DNA of 64,000 nt from Mesostigma viride (lineage: Eukaryota; Streptophyta; Mesostigmatophyceae; Mesostigmatales; Mesostigmataceae): the NCBI GenBank assembly GCA_009746045.1, contig RPFO01000338.1, forward strand, positions 62,001 through 126,000. Reading direction: 5' to 3'. The notes beneath the pieces are model-generated. The model was not told where the DNA came from. It worked only from the letters and a program-made list of their open reading frames with translations, and made no database searches. This document shows, one piece after another, positions 22,340 through 34,990 of the stretch. The stretch's first letter is position 1. Every line of letters begins with the position of its first letter. The translations under genes were made by a program, and so were the position numbers.

Positions 22340-22690
22340 GCCTTTGTTTATCGTGTTGACATTTTGTCATGTTGACATTTGTTGACATTTTTCTTGCGTT
22401 TGGCCTGCGTTTGTAAACGTCTTGACATTTGTTGACAAATCACCTTGGCTTGTCAGTGTTTTGACATTTGTTGACATCAACATAAAGTTGACATGTCAAC
22501 GATTGTCAACGTTTTGTCAACATTGTCAACATTCTGTCAAGTTTTGTCAAGCTGTTGACATTTTTTTGTCTAGTTTTGTCACACTTTGTCACACTTTGTC
22601 AACAATTTGTCAACAAGTTGTCACACTTTGTCAACAAGTTGACAATTGTTGACAAAAATTTGTCACACTTTGTCAACACCCGGCTCCTAG
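22340..22690 (-). repeat. CACTA-1 right subterminal repeat zone
   Basis: Dense TTGACATTTGTTGACA and TTGTCACACTTTGTCAA words, the inverted counterpart of the left zone. Confidence 0.8.
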
Positions 22691-23204
22691 TGCAGAGTCT
22701 GTGTAATCAATTGATTGATAGTTCAGCTGTGACAGTGCAGCTGAATACTTGGACGCGTGTCACTTTGATAGTCCGCAGGACGTTGACAGGACTTGTACAG
22801 GACTTGATGGTCAATTGATAGGTAGGCGCGCTGTAGCGCGCCAGGACCTATGAGACAATTGATGCTGAGCAGTGTACGGATAGGTCCACAGGACTAGCCG
22901 TATGGACAATTGATAGATCTGCGCGCCAAAGGCGTGCCAGAGTCTGTGTAATCAATTGATTGATAGTTCAGCTGTGACAGTGCAGCTGAATACTTGGACG
23001 CGTCCCTAGCAACCTATATGTGTGACTTGGTAGCACCGGGACGCTAGCTCTTGCGTGCACGCTCTCTTGGCACCGCGACCTTGTCGTCTGTGCTACGTGC
23101 AGTCTTGGACGTGACGTGACTTACGTCTGTGTTCGCTCATTATAATAAAGGCAACTTTCCTGCAAGAGCCATGGATTCCCTCGGGAGTAAACTCTCACTC
23201 AACT

Positions 23205-24153
23205 CGTATTACAATCTTCGCCACAAGAAAAATGCCGGACTCGATGGATCGAGCTAGTTCCGCATACCGAGGGATTCTGAAATTTTGGGCAGTCCAGCGG
23301 ACATCGCCGAATCTCCGGCTGGTCCTTCGACGACTCCTGTTCGTGAAGATCGTCCGGTTCTTAATCCGGCGTGGCAGCGTGTTGTTGACCAGGCGGTAGC
23401 GTCCAGCTCGGAGCTACGCGCTCAGCAGCAGGCACTGCTGCAAGGCTTACGACTGCCACCCCCGCCTCCGCAACCTTCGATTGTTTCGGGGTTTCGCGAT
23501 TATCTCGATTCCATTCGAGCTTTGCTTGCGGACTTCGAAGTCCATACCCGGGCGGGGTTGCAAGCGCCCAGCGCGGTCGCCGAGGTCTCTGAGGAGATCG
23601 ACAACGCGGTTTCATCGCTTACAGGTTATCAGCGCAATCTCGCTAACTGGCTGTCGGTTCGTTCGGGCGTCATTCCGACGATCACAACCAACCTGTTTCA
23701 AGACCTTGCGATTCTGCAGTTGCTGTCGCGAGGCTTCAGGACGCGTGAGCGGCAATTGCTGCTCAACCTTGTCGCGTTCTTGTCTGCTTTGCGAGAGTGG
23801 GCACCGGACGGGTGGGATTTTCTAACGATTCTTACGTGCAACCCGCTCCGCATCAGTCACCCGCCGCCGACGTCGCCGCATTGATCCGGTGACGGGCCGT
23901 CGGTTGGACCCCATCGTCATCGAAACTCCGGTGACGATTGAGGTTGGGCAAGGCCAGGAGGGGCCTGCGCCTGTCGTCAACGATCCAATTTACGACTACG
24001 ACTACTGCGATTTTCGTGGTCTCGACTGAATTCGGCATGGTGGCGCGGTCGGCACCGGGGCAGGCGGCTTTTTGACAGATTGTACATATATACCTGTCTT
24101 TTGTTTTACAGCTGCTTAGCTCAGGGCCATACACACAGCGAGTGTAGTTTACC
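23205..24153 (+). other. El1 leader, with an ORF of unknown role
   Basis: Directly after the LTR comes CGTATTACAATC, not a TGG-type tRNA primer site. A frame without ATG is open from about 23256 to 23884 (TTG at 23285). It encodes about 200 residues, rich in Leu and Arg and apparently helical (DQAVASSSELRAQQQALLQG, then RNLANWLSVRSG). It could be an extra product made upstream of gag or a chance open frame. El2 has an equally long leader with only a short, unrelated-looking ORF (44632-44871). Confidence 0.35.
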
Positions 24154-24501
24154 ATGGCTGAGGGACGCCGTAGCAAGGGCCTAGCCAGTGGCAATAATAA
24201 TGGGGGTGCAGGTAGTGGAACTGCCCACGTAGATGACGTGGGGGTTACCGGCGAGATTACCAATGTACCTGTTAATAATAATACACAAGCTGTTCATGGT
24301 TTTGACCTTACCACTCAGGGCTTATTAATTGTTAATCAGCTGCAACCTGTCACATCAGACTCCAAGCCTAAGCAGGCTGAAGAGTTTGTAGAAGGGCTGG
24401 AAGGGTTTCCTAGTTTGTACGGGGGTACCAACTACTATCAGATCTGGATCAACATATATACTAAAGCTTGTAAAACGCAGCCTTGGCACAATTTTAGCTA
24501 A
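24154..24501 (+). pseudogene. El1 gag, N-terminal piece
   Basis: ATG at 24154 with good context (taccATGG). It has an Asn/Gly-rich N-terminus, then EFVEGLEGFPSLYGGTNYYQ, followed by a stop at 24499-24501 where homology to gag ends. The capsid protein would pack element RNA. The continuation is at 25337, after an unidentified 0.8-kb segment. Confidence 0.6.
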
Positions 24502-25336
24502 CACTCTTTCGAACGGCTTACGGCTCCAGCCACTCAGCGGCGCTACTTACAGTCCGCTTGACGAATGAGCTGCGCGAAATTTCGTTGCGACCAATCACGA
24601 AAAGGTCAAACCACGGCGTCCATATTATCACGGTTTTTGGGCGTTACATCCAGATGAGCCATTTGGCAGAGGTCCGTATGCCCAGATGGCTCCTACTAGA
24701 AAACTCTGCGATTTCCTGTGTTCGCGAGCTCCAGATAAAACCGTCGCAAACTTTTGGGCTGTTGGACCAAACTTTCTGTTGGCGAAATCCCGTTACAAAC
24801 GCGCAGGAAGCTCACACGTGGATTTTCCTCTGCTCCACCTACTGTGAGCGGGTTGTTCCCTGCTTTCTGCGGGTTTGGCGAGGTCACTCATCCCCGCGCG
24901 CATCGCGCTCCCGTGCAGGGGTAGCAGTCAATCTGGAGCTTGAACTCGGCAAGTAGTTCGCGAGCTCCGTCCACTGCGCGGTTAAGCAGTTTGTCCCTTT
25001 TTAGCAATGTACATATTGTGCAATTTCTACTAAATTCGTTTACGTAGACTTCAGGCGCCAAGGCACACCTCATCACACCATTAGTCGTGACGTACCAGGT
25101 TCGAACCTTTATAGGCTTTCCATTGCATTTCGGATTTTTTTCCTTCACCCTTTTGCCAAACTCCATGAATCTTGTGGTCGAAACTCTAAAGCTAGCGCGC
25201 GCTCCTTGGCGGGACTAGCGCCACTTGGCACTCGACGGAGGTACGTGGTGACTCACATCTCCCTAGCCGGGGCTCCCTGGCCGGGGACCGGCCACAAAAA
25301 GTACAAGCTCTAATGTCGCGGGCGAAGCCCGCAAAA
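24502..25336. mobile_element. Unassigned 0.8-kb insertion within gag
   Basis: It separates two in-register halves of gag. I find no terminal inverted repeat. A perfect hairpin GCGGGCGAAGCCCGC lies near its right end (about 25318-25332) and is followed by aaaacttgta, which recalls the 3' end of a Helitron, but the terminal word is not CTRR. Boundaries are approximate. Confidence 0.4.
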
Positions 25337-25555
25337 CTTGTAGGCAGCATGCAGCACGTTTGGCAAGTGCACTGATCAGATCAAGGACCTAACCAGGGAA
25401 TGCAAGAAGGCCAACAAGGCCTGGACAGTATATGTAGCTGAGCTGAAGGAGCTGCTTGAAGACCAGCGCAAGAAGGTCGGCATCCATTGGCAAGACAAGT
25501 ATCAAGGGTGGGAGGTCAAGGGGGATCTCATCCAGAATTTCCTTAGCTATTGCAA
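25337..25555 (+). pseudogene. El1 gag, middle piece
   Basis: Frame KCTDQIKDLTRECKKANKAW and LKELLEDQRKKVGIHWQDKY up to SYC at the CACTA-2 junction. It aligns by eye with the El3 gag piece near 63,700-63,870 (minus), confirming gag identity. Predicted helical. Confidence 0.65.
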
Positions 25556-26061
25556 CACTATACTTTTCGTCCGAGGGTAGTAAAAATGATCCGAGGCGTA
25601 AATTACGAGGTCTTATCTTACTACCTAGATACGAGGCGTGAGATCCAACGCCGTAATCATTACTACCTATCATCCTACGTAGTAATTTTACTAGCCGTAA
25701 GTAAGAGTAACGTTACGACTGCACATCTTTGGTAGTACATTACCGACAGAGTAAATTACCGCGACGGGTCTTGGTTGGTAATCTACCACCTGTAGATTAG
25801 GTGCCAGTGATCCGATGCTGTAAGATACGTTTCAGTAAGTTACTTCGGGGATCTTTGCCTGTACACGGCCAGATGGATAATTATATTGTAATGGAGAAGT
25901 GGGAGAACGTGCGTGTCTATTAGCAAATGCAGCGAAATATAAAAATGTAGTTATCAGCCTTTTTCGCCTATTCAGCAGTTGTCGTTGTCGGCCGTTGTCA
26001 GTAAGCGGCTATAGATTATGTGTGCTGGGGCCGGTGAAAAGACGCTAGCAAAGTTCGTCTG

Positions 26062-28085
26062 AATGGCGTCCAATAGAGGGGATTTTATTCTTAGTGGATT
26101 GTTGGACGAGGAGAAGGCGAGGTTGCTGGCGGAGAATGCGAAAGAGCAGAGGGAAGCAGCGGAAGCCGTGCGTGGAAGATGAGGTAACGGGATGGAGTGT
26201 GGGCCCTGGCTTCTGGTTATGAAATGATGGCGGTTGCAGGCCAGCCGTGCTCGCTGGTAATGGGTGCGTGGTGTTGAAATCCAAGTTCTGCGCGTATTCT
26301 GTTTTTTGGTCAATGATTGAAGGGATGTCGCCTTGTTTTATTTTTGTGCATCTGCGTCCCGTCGTGACTGCCTCGTCATGGACGCCCAGGGGTAGAAGTT
26401 CGAACGAGGGAATGATTTTTCAAACGCCTGGATATGTTATGATAGTACGAATAAATGGTAATGGGTAGAGGCGGCCAAAATTTTGTTGGAAGTGTGCCAA
26501 CGCCGCACATACGACTTGAACAACCCTAGGTATCTTAGGAAAAGGAAACACGGATACGTCGGAGTGGAGGAAGAGGAAGACGATGACGATGGTGAAGACG
26601 GAGAGGTTTACAATGGAGGCCTTGAGAATGGGGAGACATTGAATCAGGAGAGCAGGGTAGCGGTGAGTGGCCCGTCATGAATTACATTGTGGTTGCAGTT
26701 GTTAGCGAGGCGTGTTGATTGCTTCTTGCCGCGGGTAATCGCTAGCGCGCATAACCTTCTTTTTTCAACAGGTGTTCTGGTGCATTGACTGCCGCAAAGC
26801 AATTAATGGGACTGATTATGTGCCTATCATGCCGTTTGGGAATCATACATTGCCAACATTTCGTGTTTAGAAGGCGCGCCTTCAGAAGCATATTCAGCAC
26901 CGCACGAGCCAGGTGCTGAAGGCGTGCTTGGAGAGGAAGGGGTATAAAGTGCGCATGACCGCATCGAAGAAGAAGAAGCAGCAGGAATCGGGCAAGACCA
27001 TGATAACCGAGCCAGGATTGGCTTTCGTGCATGCAGTACATGGTGCGGCGCAGGCAGTGAATGCTGCATCGATTGCAGCGGTGCAGCCTGTGGCCATGGC
27101 GGTGCAGGGCGCGGGTCCTGAAGTGTGGGCGTTGGCGAAGCAGATTCACGATGCTGTCATGGCCACGTTGTGAAGCCAAGGAATGGGTGTTGGTTCCAGT
27201 CAGGTGCCTCGCCCGGAGGAAGCTTTTCTGCTGTAAGCAGAGGTGCGGCATCAAGCATTTGCAATCGCCATGAGAGCAGTGGAGATGTCAGCGGCATGAA
27301 GCATTTGCAATCGCCATGAGAGCAGTGGAGATGTCTGCGGCATTGGGAGATCTGCAGACAATTGCAGGAGGACATTGTGCGGTACGCTTGTAGGGTGTAT
27401 GCTGTGTTGTTCCGCTCGCTAATGGACATGTGCCCCTGTAACCTCTTCCAGGCTAGTATCTGCTATCCACCTCTTCAGGCTTGAAAAGTAAATTGCTGTA
27501 CGGTTCACAATTGGCATGGCTTGACATGCACGCGTCCTTGACTGTGGTCTGCATGGGTTTGGGGTTTAGCGGTTTACATCAGACTCTGCTGTGTGTCTGC
27601 TTAATCAGCCGACGTGTCACATGGGGACAGCAACGGCGCTGGGATGCAGCCCGGTGTGAATGCGAGTAAGGTACGCGCTGTCATGCATGGCGGATGGGGC
27701 GTGGAAGCCACGACCCACGTTTTTGTGTGTGCACGGGGGGCTAGGGGGCAAGTCGTTGTGTTGCTGCCATCCATATGGCCATGGATATGCGGGAAGCTTT
27801 CCCTGTACCCATACTTAATGATGCATGGACTGGTTGTGACAGCCAAGGGTTTAGCTGTCGTGGGTTTGCTGAGTGATCATGGCAGTCTGCTAGGCTGGTG
27901 CTAGAACAGCAATAGCGCGGTTACTGCTATGTCTTGCCCGTGCTAACTGATGCTGCAGCCATGCGTGGAGCGCGAATCGTCCCGAGAGGAGAAGGAGGAG
28001 GCGGGGCCGGTGCACCCATGGGCAGGGCCGGAGAAGAAGGACGCGGAGCACCCAGTGTGGGAGAAGGAGAAGGCGGGGAAGCACT
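26062..28085 (+). other. Possible exons of a CACTA-2 gene
   Basis: Several short open stretches have splice-like borders: an acidic exon ending SRVA before GTGAGT at 26659-26664; an exon after ttttttcaacag (26760-26772) reading VFWCIDCRKAINGTDY with a CxxC; a Lys/Ala-rich frame 26913-27173; and an exon after gatgctgcag (27949-27958) reading PCVERESSREEKEEAGPVHP to a stop at about 28087. They could form one spliced nuclear protein, but I cannot connect the frames with confidence and recognise no domain. Confidence 0.3.
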
Positions 28086-28276
28086 GAAGCTCCACCCCAT
28101 GTCAGGCCTCTAGTATAGGTGCCAGTTAACTAAACCCATGCACGTGCAGGTTGTAGCTCAGAATGTATTTAAAATCATATGCCCCTTTTCAGGTATATGT
28201 GTAACAGTGACTCCCAACGGATATATGTTCCTAATTTATTAAATTCTTACTGAATAATTGTTGTCTTTATGAACCC

Positions 28277-28489
28277 ATGAAGAGCAAAGCCCGGTGGGGA
28301 GTACATGTAACGCATTACCACGAGAAGGGGTCCCCACACCGCATTTCTTCGCTCTCTGTTCCTATGCAGAACAAGAAGAGGTGGAAGACCAATGTCCCGG
28401 CTCACACGCCAGCCCATGTGGGTAAGCCCCCTCCCCCAAAGCGGAAGGGGCGCTTTGGGGAGAAGTGTAGTGAGGATTTTGTAGACTAG
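28277..28489 (+). pseudogene. LINE ORF2 C-terminus inside CACTA-2
   Basis: The end of this frame, MQNKKRWKTNVPAHTPAHVG then KPPPPKRKGRFGE, matches the C-terminus of LINE-B2 (MQNKTRWQKIVKAHTPGPVG then KPPPPKRRRR). It is therefore a 5'-truncated LINE copy in plus orientation that continues into the 3' UTR and ATCC array downstream. A separate retroposon 3' end (CAACGGATATATGTTCC) lies just upstream at about 28130-28250. Confidence 0.7.
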
Positions 28490-28725
28490 ATAGCACTAAC
28501 TTACTTACACCAGACCTGGCAATAAACAAGCATTGATGGGATGGACCCAGCGATACATAATGGGCGTGCATGCGTAAAAAATATACACTATGCATGGCCC
28601 AATGGGCATGCATTCAAATAATTACAAATGAAGGCCGCCATGAGAGCACTGAAGCTAAACCAGACCGGGCCACAATTAACCCTCCAGCACCAAAGTTCCA
28701 CTGCATCATGTAAGACAAGCCTGAC

Positions 28726-29319
28726 ATCCATCCATCCATCCATCCATCCATCCATCCATCCATCCATCCATCCATCCATCCATCCATCCATCCATCCATC
28801 CATCCATCCATCCATCCATCCATCCATCCATCCATCCATCCATCCATCCATCCATCCATCCATCCATCCATCCATCCATCCATCCATCCATCCATCCATC
28901 CATCCATCCATCCATCCATCCATCCATCCATCCATCCATCCATCCATCCATCCATCCATCCATCCATCCATCCATCCATCCATCCATCCATCCATCCATC
29001 CATCCATCCATCCATCCATCCATCCATCCATCCATCCATCCATCCATCCATCCATCCATCCATCCATCCATCCATCCATCCATCCATCCATCCATCCATC
29101 CATCCATCCATCCATCCATCCATCCATCCATCCATCCATCCATCCATCCATCCATCCATCCATCCATCCATCCATCCATCCATCCATCCATCCATCCATC
29201 CATCCATCCATCCATCCATCCATCCATCCATCCATCCATCCATCCATCCATCCATCCATCCATCCATCCATCCATCCATCCATCCATCCATCCATCCATC
29301 CATCCATCCATCCATCCAT
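28726..29319 (+). repeat. (ATCC)n array, 594 bp
   Basis: About 148 uninterrupted ATCC units. Open frames on both strands (Ile-His-Pro-Ser and Trp-Met-Asp-Gly repeats) result from the unit length and are not genes. It sits in the same place as the (TGGA)n array of LINE-B1. Confidence 0.98.
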
Positions 29320-29800
29320 TGATCGGGGTATAGTCCTAGTACAGCCATGCTACGTCCTGGCTATGATGAGATTACTTGCCCACGCTCCTAGTGTTATGCC
29401 ATGCTCACATGGGTCTTATTGCACCCACAGATTGCCGGATCGTTAGCGTGTCCGTTTAGCTAGCGTTCCCGAATGCAGCTGTGGCATGCCTTAGGCATGA
29501 AGGAGACTGGGGGTCTCTGCCCTTTCTCCTGTTGTGCACACACAGGGATTAAAAGCACTTCGGTGCTCCGTGACTCCCCAACAGGAGCACGTGTTTAATT
29601 AATTAATCGGGGTTAGCTAATGCTCCTTGACTCCCTAATGGGGGCATGAGTTTAATAAATGAATTAAGTAGTTAGTTAATTAATCAGGTTGATTCAGATG
29701 AGGTCTGTGCTGGTTCCTTGTGGACTGGCCAGCCAGGGAGATATCTTCTTACATGGTCAGGCCCTTGCCGACCATGTAAGAACCTGTTAGGCGACGCAGT
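29320..29800 (+). repeat. LINE 3' UTR and adjacent LINE fragment
   Basis: 29,330-29,610 is the plus-strand counterpart of 13,146-13,430, ending in CTCCCCAACAGGAG and TTAA units. A second tail (CTCCCTAATGGGGG then TTAATAAATG) follows to about 29,690. 29,715-29,770 reads TGQPGRYLLTWSGPC, matching the LINE-B motif GQPGRHLLTWAGPS. Confidence 0.65.
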
Positions 29801-30191
29801 GGCCAACATTGGACATACCGCCATATCAAAGAGACAACCAGCGCAGGCCAGAAATCGGGAGAATCCGGACCATGGTAGCTCGAGCCTGCCGTTATCTTTT
29901 CCGCGTTTTCGAGTCGTTCAGGATGATGAAGATGAATGGTGATGGAAATGTGTATCCTTGTGCATTGAAATTATGGCTGGCTTACGTGTGGAGCGACTAG
30001 ATGACCTAGACGGTGGGGCCGGAAACAGCATGCTTGATCAGGGCGTGTGTTTCTAGCCTAACTGGCCGGGAGTGTCTAGTGGTGAGCACCATTGCTGCGA
30101 TCGCTCTCCCACCATTTACGAGGAAATACCCGCAAATGGAAAACCACTGAAAAGGTCTAGCTAGTCAGTCATCACGTTAGCCATGCCATGA

Positions 30192-30410
30192 TTCCAAACG
30201 TCCAAGAACTGCACACGGTGCAAAGGCAAAAAGCCGGAGGACAGCACTTTCAAATGTGCGGCGGGAACCAAAAGCCCGCGGATGCCAGAAAACATCGTGT
30301 TGCGGCAGCGACGCGACGATGTGGACAACGAATCCAGTGCCAAGCTCGGAACGGCCGCAAAGGAGATCTGGCATCACATATGTTTGTCTCCGCGATATGA
30401 TTTTAGCTGA
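30192..30410 (+). other. Small ORF with a CxxC motif
   Basis: The frame reads KNCTRCKGKKPEDSTFKC and then a basic, helical-looking tail to a stop at 30408. There is no ATG at the start, so it would need to be an exon. It may be part of a zinc-binding protein; I do not recognise it. Confidence 0.2.
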
Positions 30411-31369
30411 CATGCAGAGCACAGACACTGTTGGCGTCATCCGCTCAACCCCTCTTATTCAGACATGGGACCTCGGATGTGTAGGATTAGTAGCGTTGCC
30501 CAGGCGGACATTGTCAAAGACTACGACCCCCCAGTTGTGGGTCCTAGGAAATTTAACAAGCATGATTGTCTCCTTGTTGATAGGCATTAATTAATCCTTG
30601 ATGATAGGCATTGCTTGCGTGCAAGATTAGCTCGAGGCCCATATTTTAGACTACTAGCTGAGCTGTGGACATACATGTTGTTATTGACGTCTTGACGGAT
30701 ATTGACGTCTTGGGGTGACTTCCACTATATCTTCTTTGGGGAATTCAGAGATCCCGGTCCCCCAACATGGACATGAGACTAATTAAAATCAATTAATCAA
30801 TGTCATGAATAGAGCGCGTTCATGACGTTCAGTCATGAACAGAGCCCTAACCTTAAACACATAAGAAAACAATTATGGCGGGCCATGTGACCAATGTAAG
30901 AAGCTTAGCCCCCAAACATATTGTTGTCTCACGTAATGAATCACTTGCTGATCAACAAATCGATGGTTATCTCATAGGCACAATGTACCTCTGACCATCA
31001 TTGCTGGCCCATGCATGCATGCACCAATGGCAGCCTACATGACACATACATCGCTTATTTGCCATGTAAAAAATGCGACAAAGTGTCCATATAGGTACTC
31101 ATAGATTAGCACAAATTCCTTAGCACGATGTGGACAACTTTACTTAACGGTGAAAGCCTGTCTCGCCCTTATTGCCTTGAGGGTTCCCGGCGATAGGTCC
31201 TGTCTGTTGGTCGACATTTTTCTTTTGCAGCTGGCCATCGTCGGTAGGTATGAATGATCTCGATGCTAGCAATTACGATGATGATACCCGAGGTAGTCTA
31301 TACCTAGGATCGAGAGCTTCTTCTTGTATGGCAATGCCGGCAGTTAACTATTACTCCGAATAAAGAGTT

Positions 31370-32040
31370 AAGAGGTTGGCCCTCGGCAGTCGGCATGGCG
31401 ATCACGGAGCGATGACGGGGCGATGACGGGGCGATGACGGGGCGTTGACGCGCGTGATGAATAGGATCTGTTTGACAGGCGGCGGCTATTGGTAATATAG
31501 ATTGTTGATTAAGAGAAGAGTTTAGATGTTGGCCCGTGGGCGATGACGGTGACGGCGTCACCGTCATCGCCCTCGACGGGCGTCATGAATACGACCTTTT
31601 TGATATGCGGCGGCTATTGGTAATATAGGTCGTTGACTACTACTCCGAATACAAATGTAAAGAGTTAAGAGGTTGGCCCTCGGCTGGCTCGGCATGGCGA
31701 TCACGGGGCGATGACGGGGCGATGACGGGGCGTTGACGCGCGTGATGAATAGGATCTGTTTGATAGGCGGCGGCTATTGGTAATATAGATTGTTGATTAA
31801 GAGAAGAGTTTAGATGTTGGCCCGTCGAGGGCGATGACGGTGACGACCGTCACCGTCATCGCCCTCGACGGGCCCGATGAAAAACCGATGTTTGATATGC
31901 GGCAGCTATTGGTAGTATAGGTCGTTGACTATCACTCCGAATAAACAGTTAACAGGTTAAGGCCCTCGGCCGGGCGATGACGGGGCGATGACGGGGCGTT
32001 GACGCTCGTGATGAATAGGACCTGTTTAATAGGCGGCGGC
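31370..32040 (+). repeat. Tandem repeat of about 288 bp
   Basis: Three copies (about 31370, 31675, 31955) containing GCGATGACGGGGCGATGACG runs and GGCGGCTATTGGTAATATAG. Two of the units contain a long palindrome. Confidence 0.8.
31821..31872. repeat. Perfect 52-bp palindrome
   Basis: Two 25-base arms starting CCCGTCGAGGGCGATGACGG surround a 2-base AC centre with no mismatch. A shorter version of the same arms lies at about 31540-31580. Confidence 0.95.
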
Positions 32041-32064
32041 TATCGCTAATATATAGGTCGGATA

Positions 32065-32600
32065 TTTGTGTAGCACCCCCCTCCTTCCCACGGCAGGTAC
32101 GCAGCGACTCGCTGTTGTGCTGGCTGCAGTTGTGTACCACCTGTACGGTTTTTGTGTACCACCTCCCTCCTTCCCACGGCAGGTACGCAGCGACTCGCTG
32201 TTGTGCTGGCTGCAGTTGTGTACCACCTGTACGGTATTTGTGTACCACCCCCCTCCTTCCCACGGCAGGTACGCAGCGACTCGCTGTTGTGCTGGCTGCA
32301 GTTGTGTACCACCTGTACGGTATTTATGTACCACCCCCTCCTTCCCACGGCAGGTACGCAGCGACTCGCTGTTGTGCTGGCTGCAGTTGTGTACCACCTG
32401 TACGGTTTTTGTGTACCACCTCCCTCCTTCCCACGGCAGGTACGCAGCGACTCGCTGTTGTGCTGGCTGCAGTTGTGTACCACCTGTACGGTATTTGTGT
32501 ACCACCCCCCTCCTTCCCACGGCAGGTACGCAGCGCCCGGCTGTTGTCCTGGCTGCAGTTGTGTATGGTACCACCTGTACGGTATTTGTGTACCACCACC
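32065..32600 (+). repeat. Six tandem copies of an 86-bp unit
   Basis: Each unit contains CTTCCCACGGCAGGTACGCA and GTTGTGCTGGCTGCAGTTGT. Start points are about 32084, 32170, 32256, 32341, 32428 and 32514. All three plus frames and the minus frames are open across it; I regard these as artefacts of the unit. Confidence 0.9.
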
Positions 32601-33600
32601 CTCCATGGCCCATGCAGCCCGGCCCGGCATCGTGCCGTCGCCGACCCGACAACGCTTTCTCGAACAACACGAATTTGAATTTTAGGGACTGGAGCGGCTG
32701 GCACGCTAGCGGCACGACCAACGGAACAAGAGAACCGAGAAACTGTGGCCGCCAGGAGGATAAAGGTTTCAAGGCGCATGCGTTTGAGGCTAGCCAGAAC
32801 CGAATGCGAGGTTTTACTTTATCAAACCGATGTATATCAATGTGGCCAGAATTCTTTTCCAGTTGCGGGGTCGTGTGTCGCCAATTTGTTGTTGGGCCGG
32901 GCACTTCAATCGTGATTGCAAGAAGTCAGTTCACGACGCCGTTAGCGTGGCATTTATGTACAGCAATTCATCGTTCGGCTTCTTTATCCTATCGGCAACT
33001 CCTCACGACGTGTGAGCGTGAGTCGGTTGTCGTGTGAATGGACACTTTCTGGGAAAGTAAGTCACTAGAGTGCCAATTTCACCGATCGCAAAACATTTAC
33101 CCAGTTTGGGCAGATAGACCTGGCTAAATACGAGGGCGAGCGGAAGTAATTGTTGATGCATAGCCATCTGCTTCCTGCGCTTTGTAATTGTAATGAGTTG
33201 TTCGCAAATTGGCGTCTCTAGCGGTTACTCCTCTGTGCACAGCTGGCGACCAAGAAGACTTCATTGGCAGCCGGACTGCGGATGCGCGTCGTTGGAATAT
33301 TAGCAACGTTAACATGTTTGCTGCGTTTTTTGTGAAGCTTGTCTAGCCGACTGCATTTGGGAGACTTGGCAAGGTTGCCTCCAATCGTTGAAGTCACAAC
33401 CTGGGTGTCAATTCACGTTTACTAGCCACGGTCATAGTAACATTCTAATGGCATTTGTCCCAGTTTCAACATGGGTTTTCACTCTGATCTGATGGAGTGA
33501 AGGGCCTAGCTCCGTGGTTTTGTGTCATTGTAGCAGTTTAGTCGCCTGCTAACGTAGTGAATCTTCCATCCCACCTCTCCCACCCCCACCCGCACTTCTC

Positions 33601-33875
<275 letters not shown>

Positions 33876-34599
33876 TCCCACCCCCCGCTCTCTTGTCCCT
33901 CCCGCACCCCTCCTCTCTCTTTCCCTTTTCCTTGGCTGTTGAGAAGGACTGGGGTGAAAACTCCAGACCGTTGGTGGCTGCCTTCAAGCAGGAAGTTTCA
34001 AGGATCAACAAGTTTTTGTGAGCTGTCTGATATGGTCACTGCTGCGACAAAGGTGAGTTATCTTGTTTTTCATGTAATTTTTTTGCTGTAGCTAGGTAAG
34101 CCGGCCATTTTGTACTCCCCTTTCTTTTGCTCTCACGATTTATTCTTGTTGTGGTTTATATGGTCCCGTTAAGTGGCATGCATTATCATTATCCACATTA
34201 GTGTGAGAAACCATCCGCAGTGTTGTAGCTTGCATCTATAACAACAGTTTTTGCTGCCGCCGCCACTGCTATTACCAACATTAAGTCATTCTTGCTTTCT
34301 AAGCACTCTTTTTCCTCTTAGGCTGTTGGTTGGGATACCAGCCACCCTTGCACGCATAAATTCAAGCACCGGGTGCATGTGAAAACACAACCAAGGCAAG
34401 AATGTCCCCCTCTCGCAATATCCCACCCACGCAACGCACCCAATGCAGCAAGAATGGGACCACCTTGTTGCCATGAGCTCTAGCACCGTTGCCACCCCTA
34501 GCTTTCTACTGTTCCCGTCCATCCTTATTTACACTGGCTGCTTTGCTTGCATTTCTGGCTCAGTGCCAGTTTGCACTTGCTAGCTTGCTAAGACAATAA

Positions 34600-34990
34600 T
34601 GCAGCTTGCAAACGGCAAGGGCAAGCACCCGGGTAAGAGCAAAGGCAACCGCACGAGCAAAGGAAAGGGAAACTGGAAGAGCAAGCACAAGGCCAAGGAA
34701 AGGACAAAGGCACTTGTGCTTGCCAAAAGGGCAGGCTCAAGGGAAATGACAAGGGCAAGGGCAGGGGCAGGCACAAGGGAAGCGGATAAGGGCAAGGGCA
34801 GGCGCAAGGGAAAGAGATTAGGACAAGTCAAGCACGAGGGAACGGACAAGGGCAAGGGCAGGCACTAGGGAAAGGATGAGGGCAACGGCAAACACTGGGG
34901 ATCAAAGGATAGGGGCAAGGGCAGATGCTAGGGTAACAGTTAGGGCAAAGGCAGGCACAAGAGAAGAATAAGGGGCCGTGAAGTATAAGT
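34600..34990 (+). repeat. Purine-rich degenerate tandem repeat
   Basis: Many short units such as GGGCAAGGGCAGGCACAAGG. The Lys/Gly-rich frame over it is low complexity. Confidence 0.75.

Noticed and set aside
28277..28489. An exon of a CACTA-2 gene with splice-like borders
   Set aside because: Its peptide matches the C-terminus of LINE-B2, so it is better explained as an inserted LINE fragment.
28588..29446. Long ORFs of Ile-His-Pro-Ser or Trp-Met-Asp-Gly repeats on both strands
   Set aside because: They are translations of the (ATCC)n array; a 4-base unit gives a 4-residue repeat open in every frame without stops.
32026..33037. ORFs of 290-320 residues with repeats such as CRGKEGG and CTTCTVF
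   Set aside because: They follow the 86-bp tandem array, are open in several frames at once, and carry no domain.
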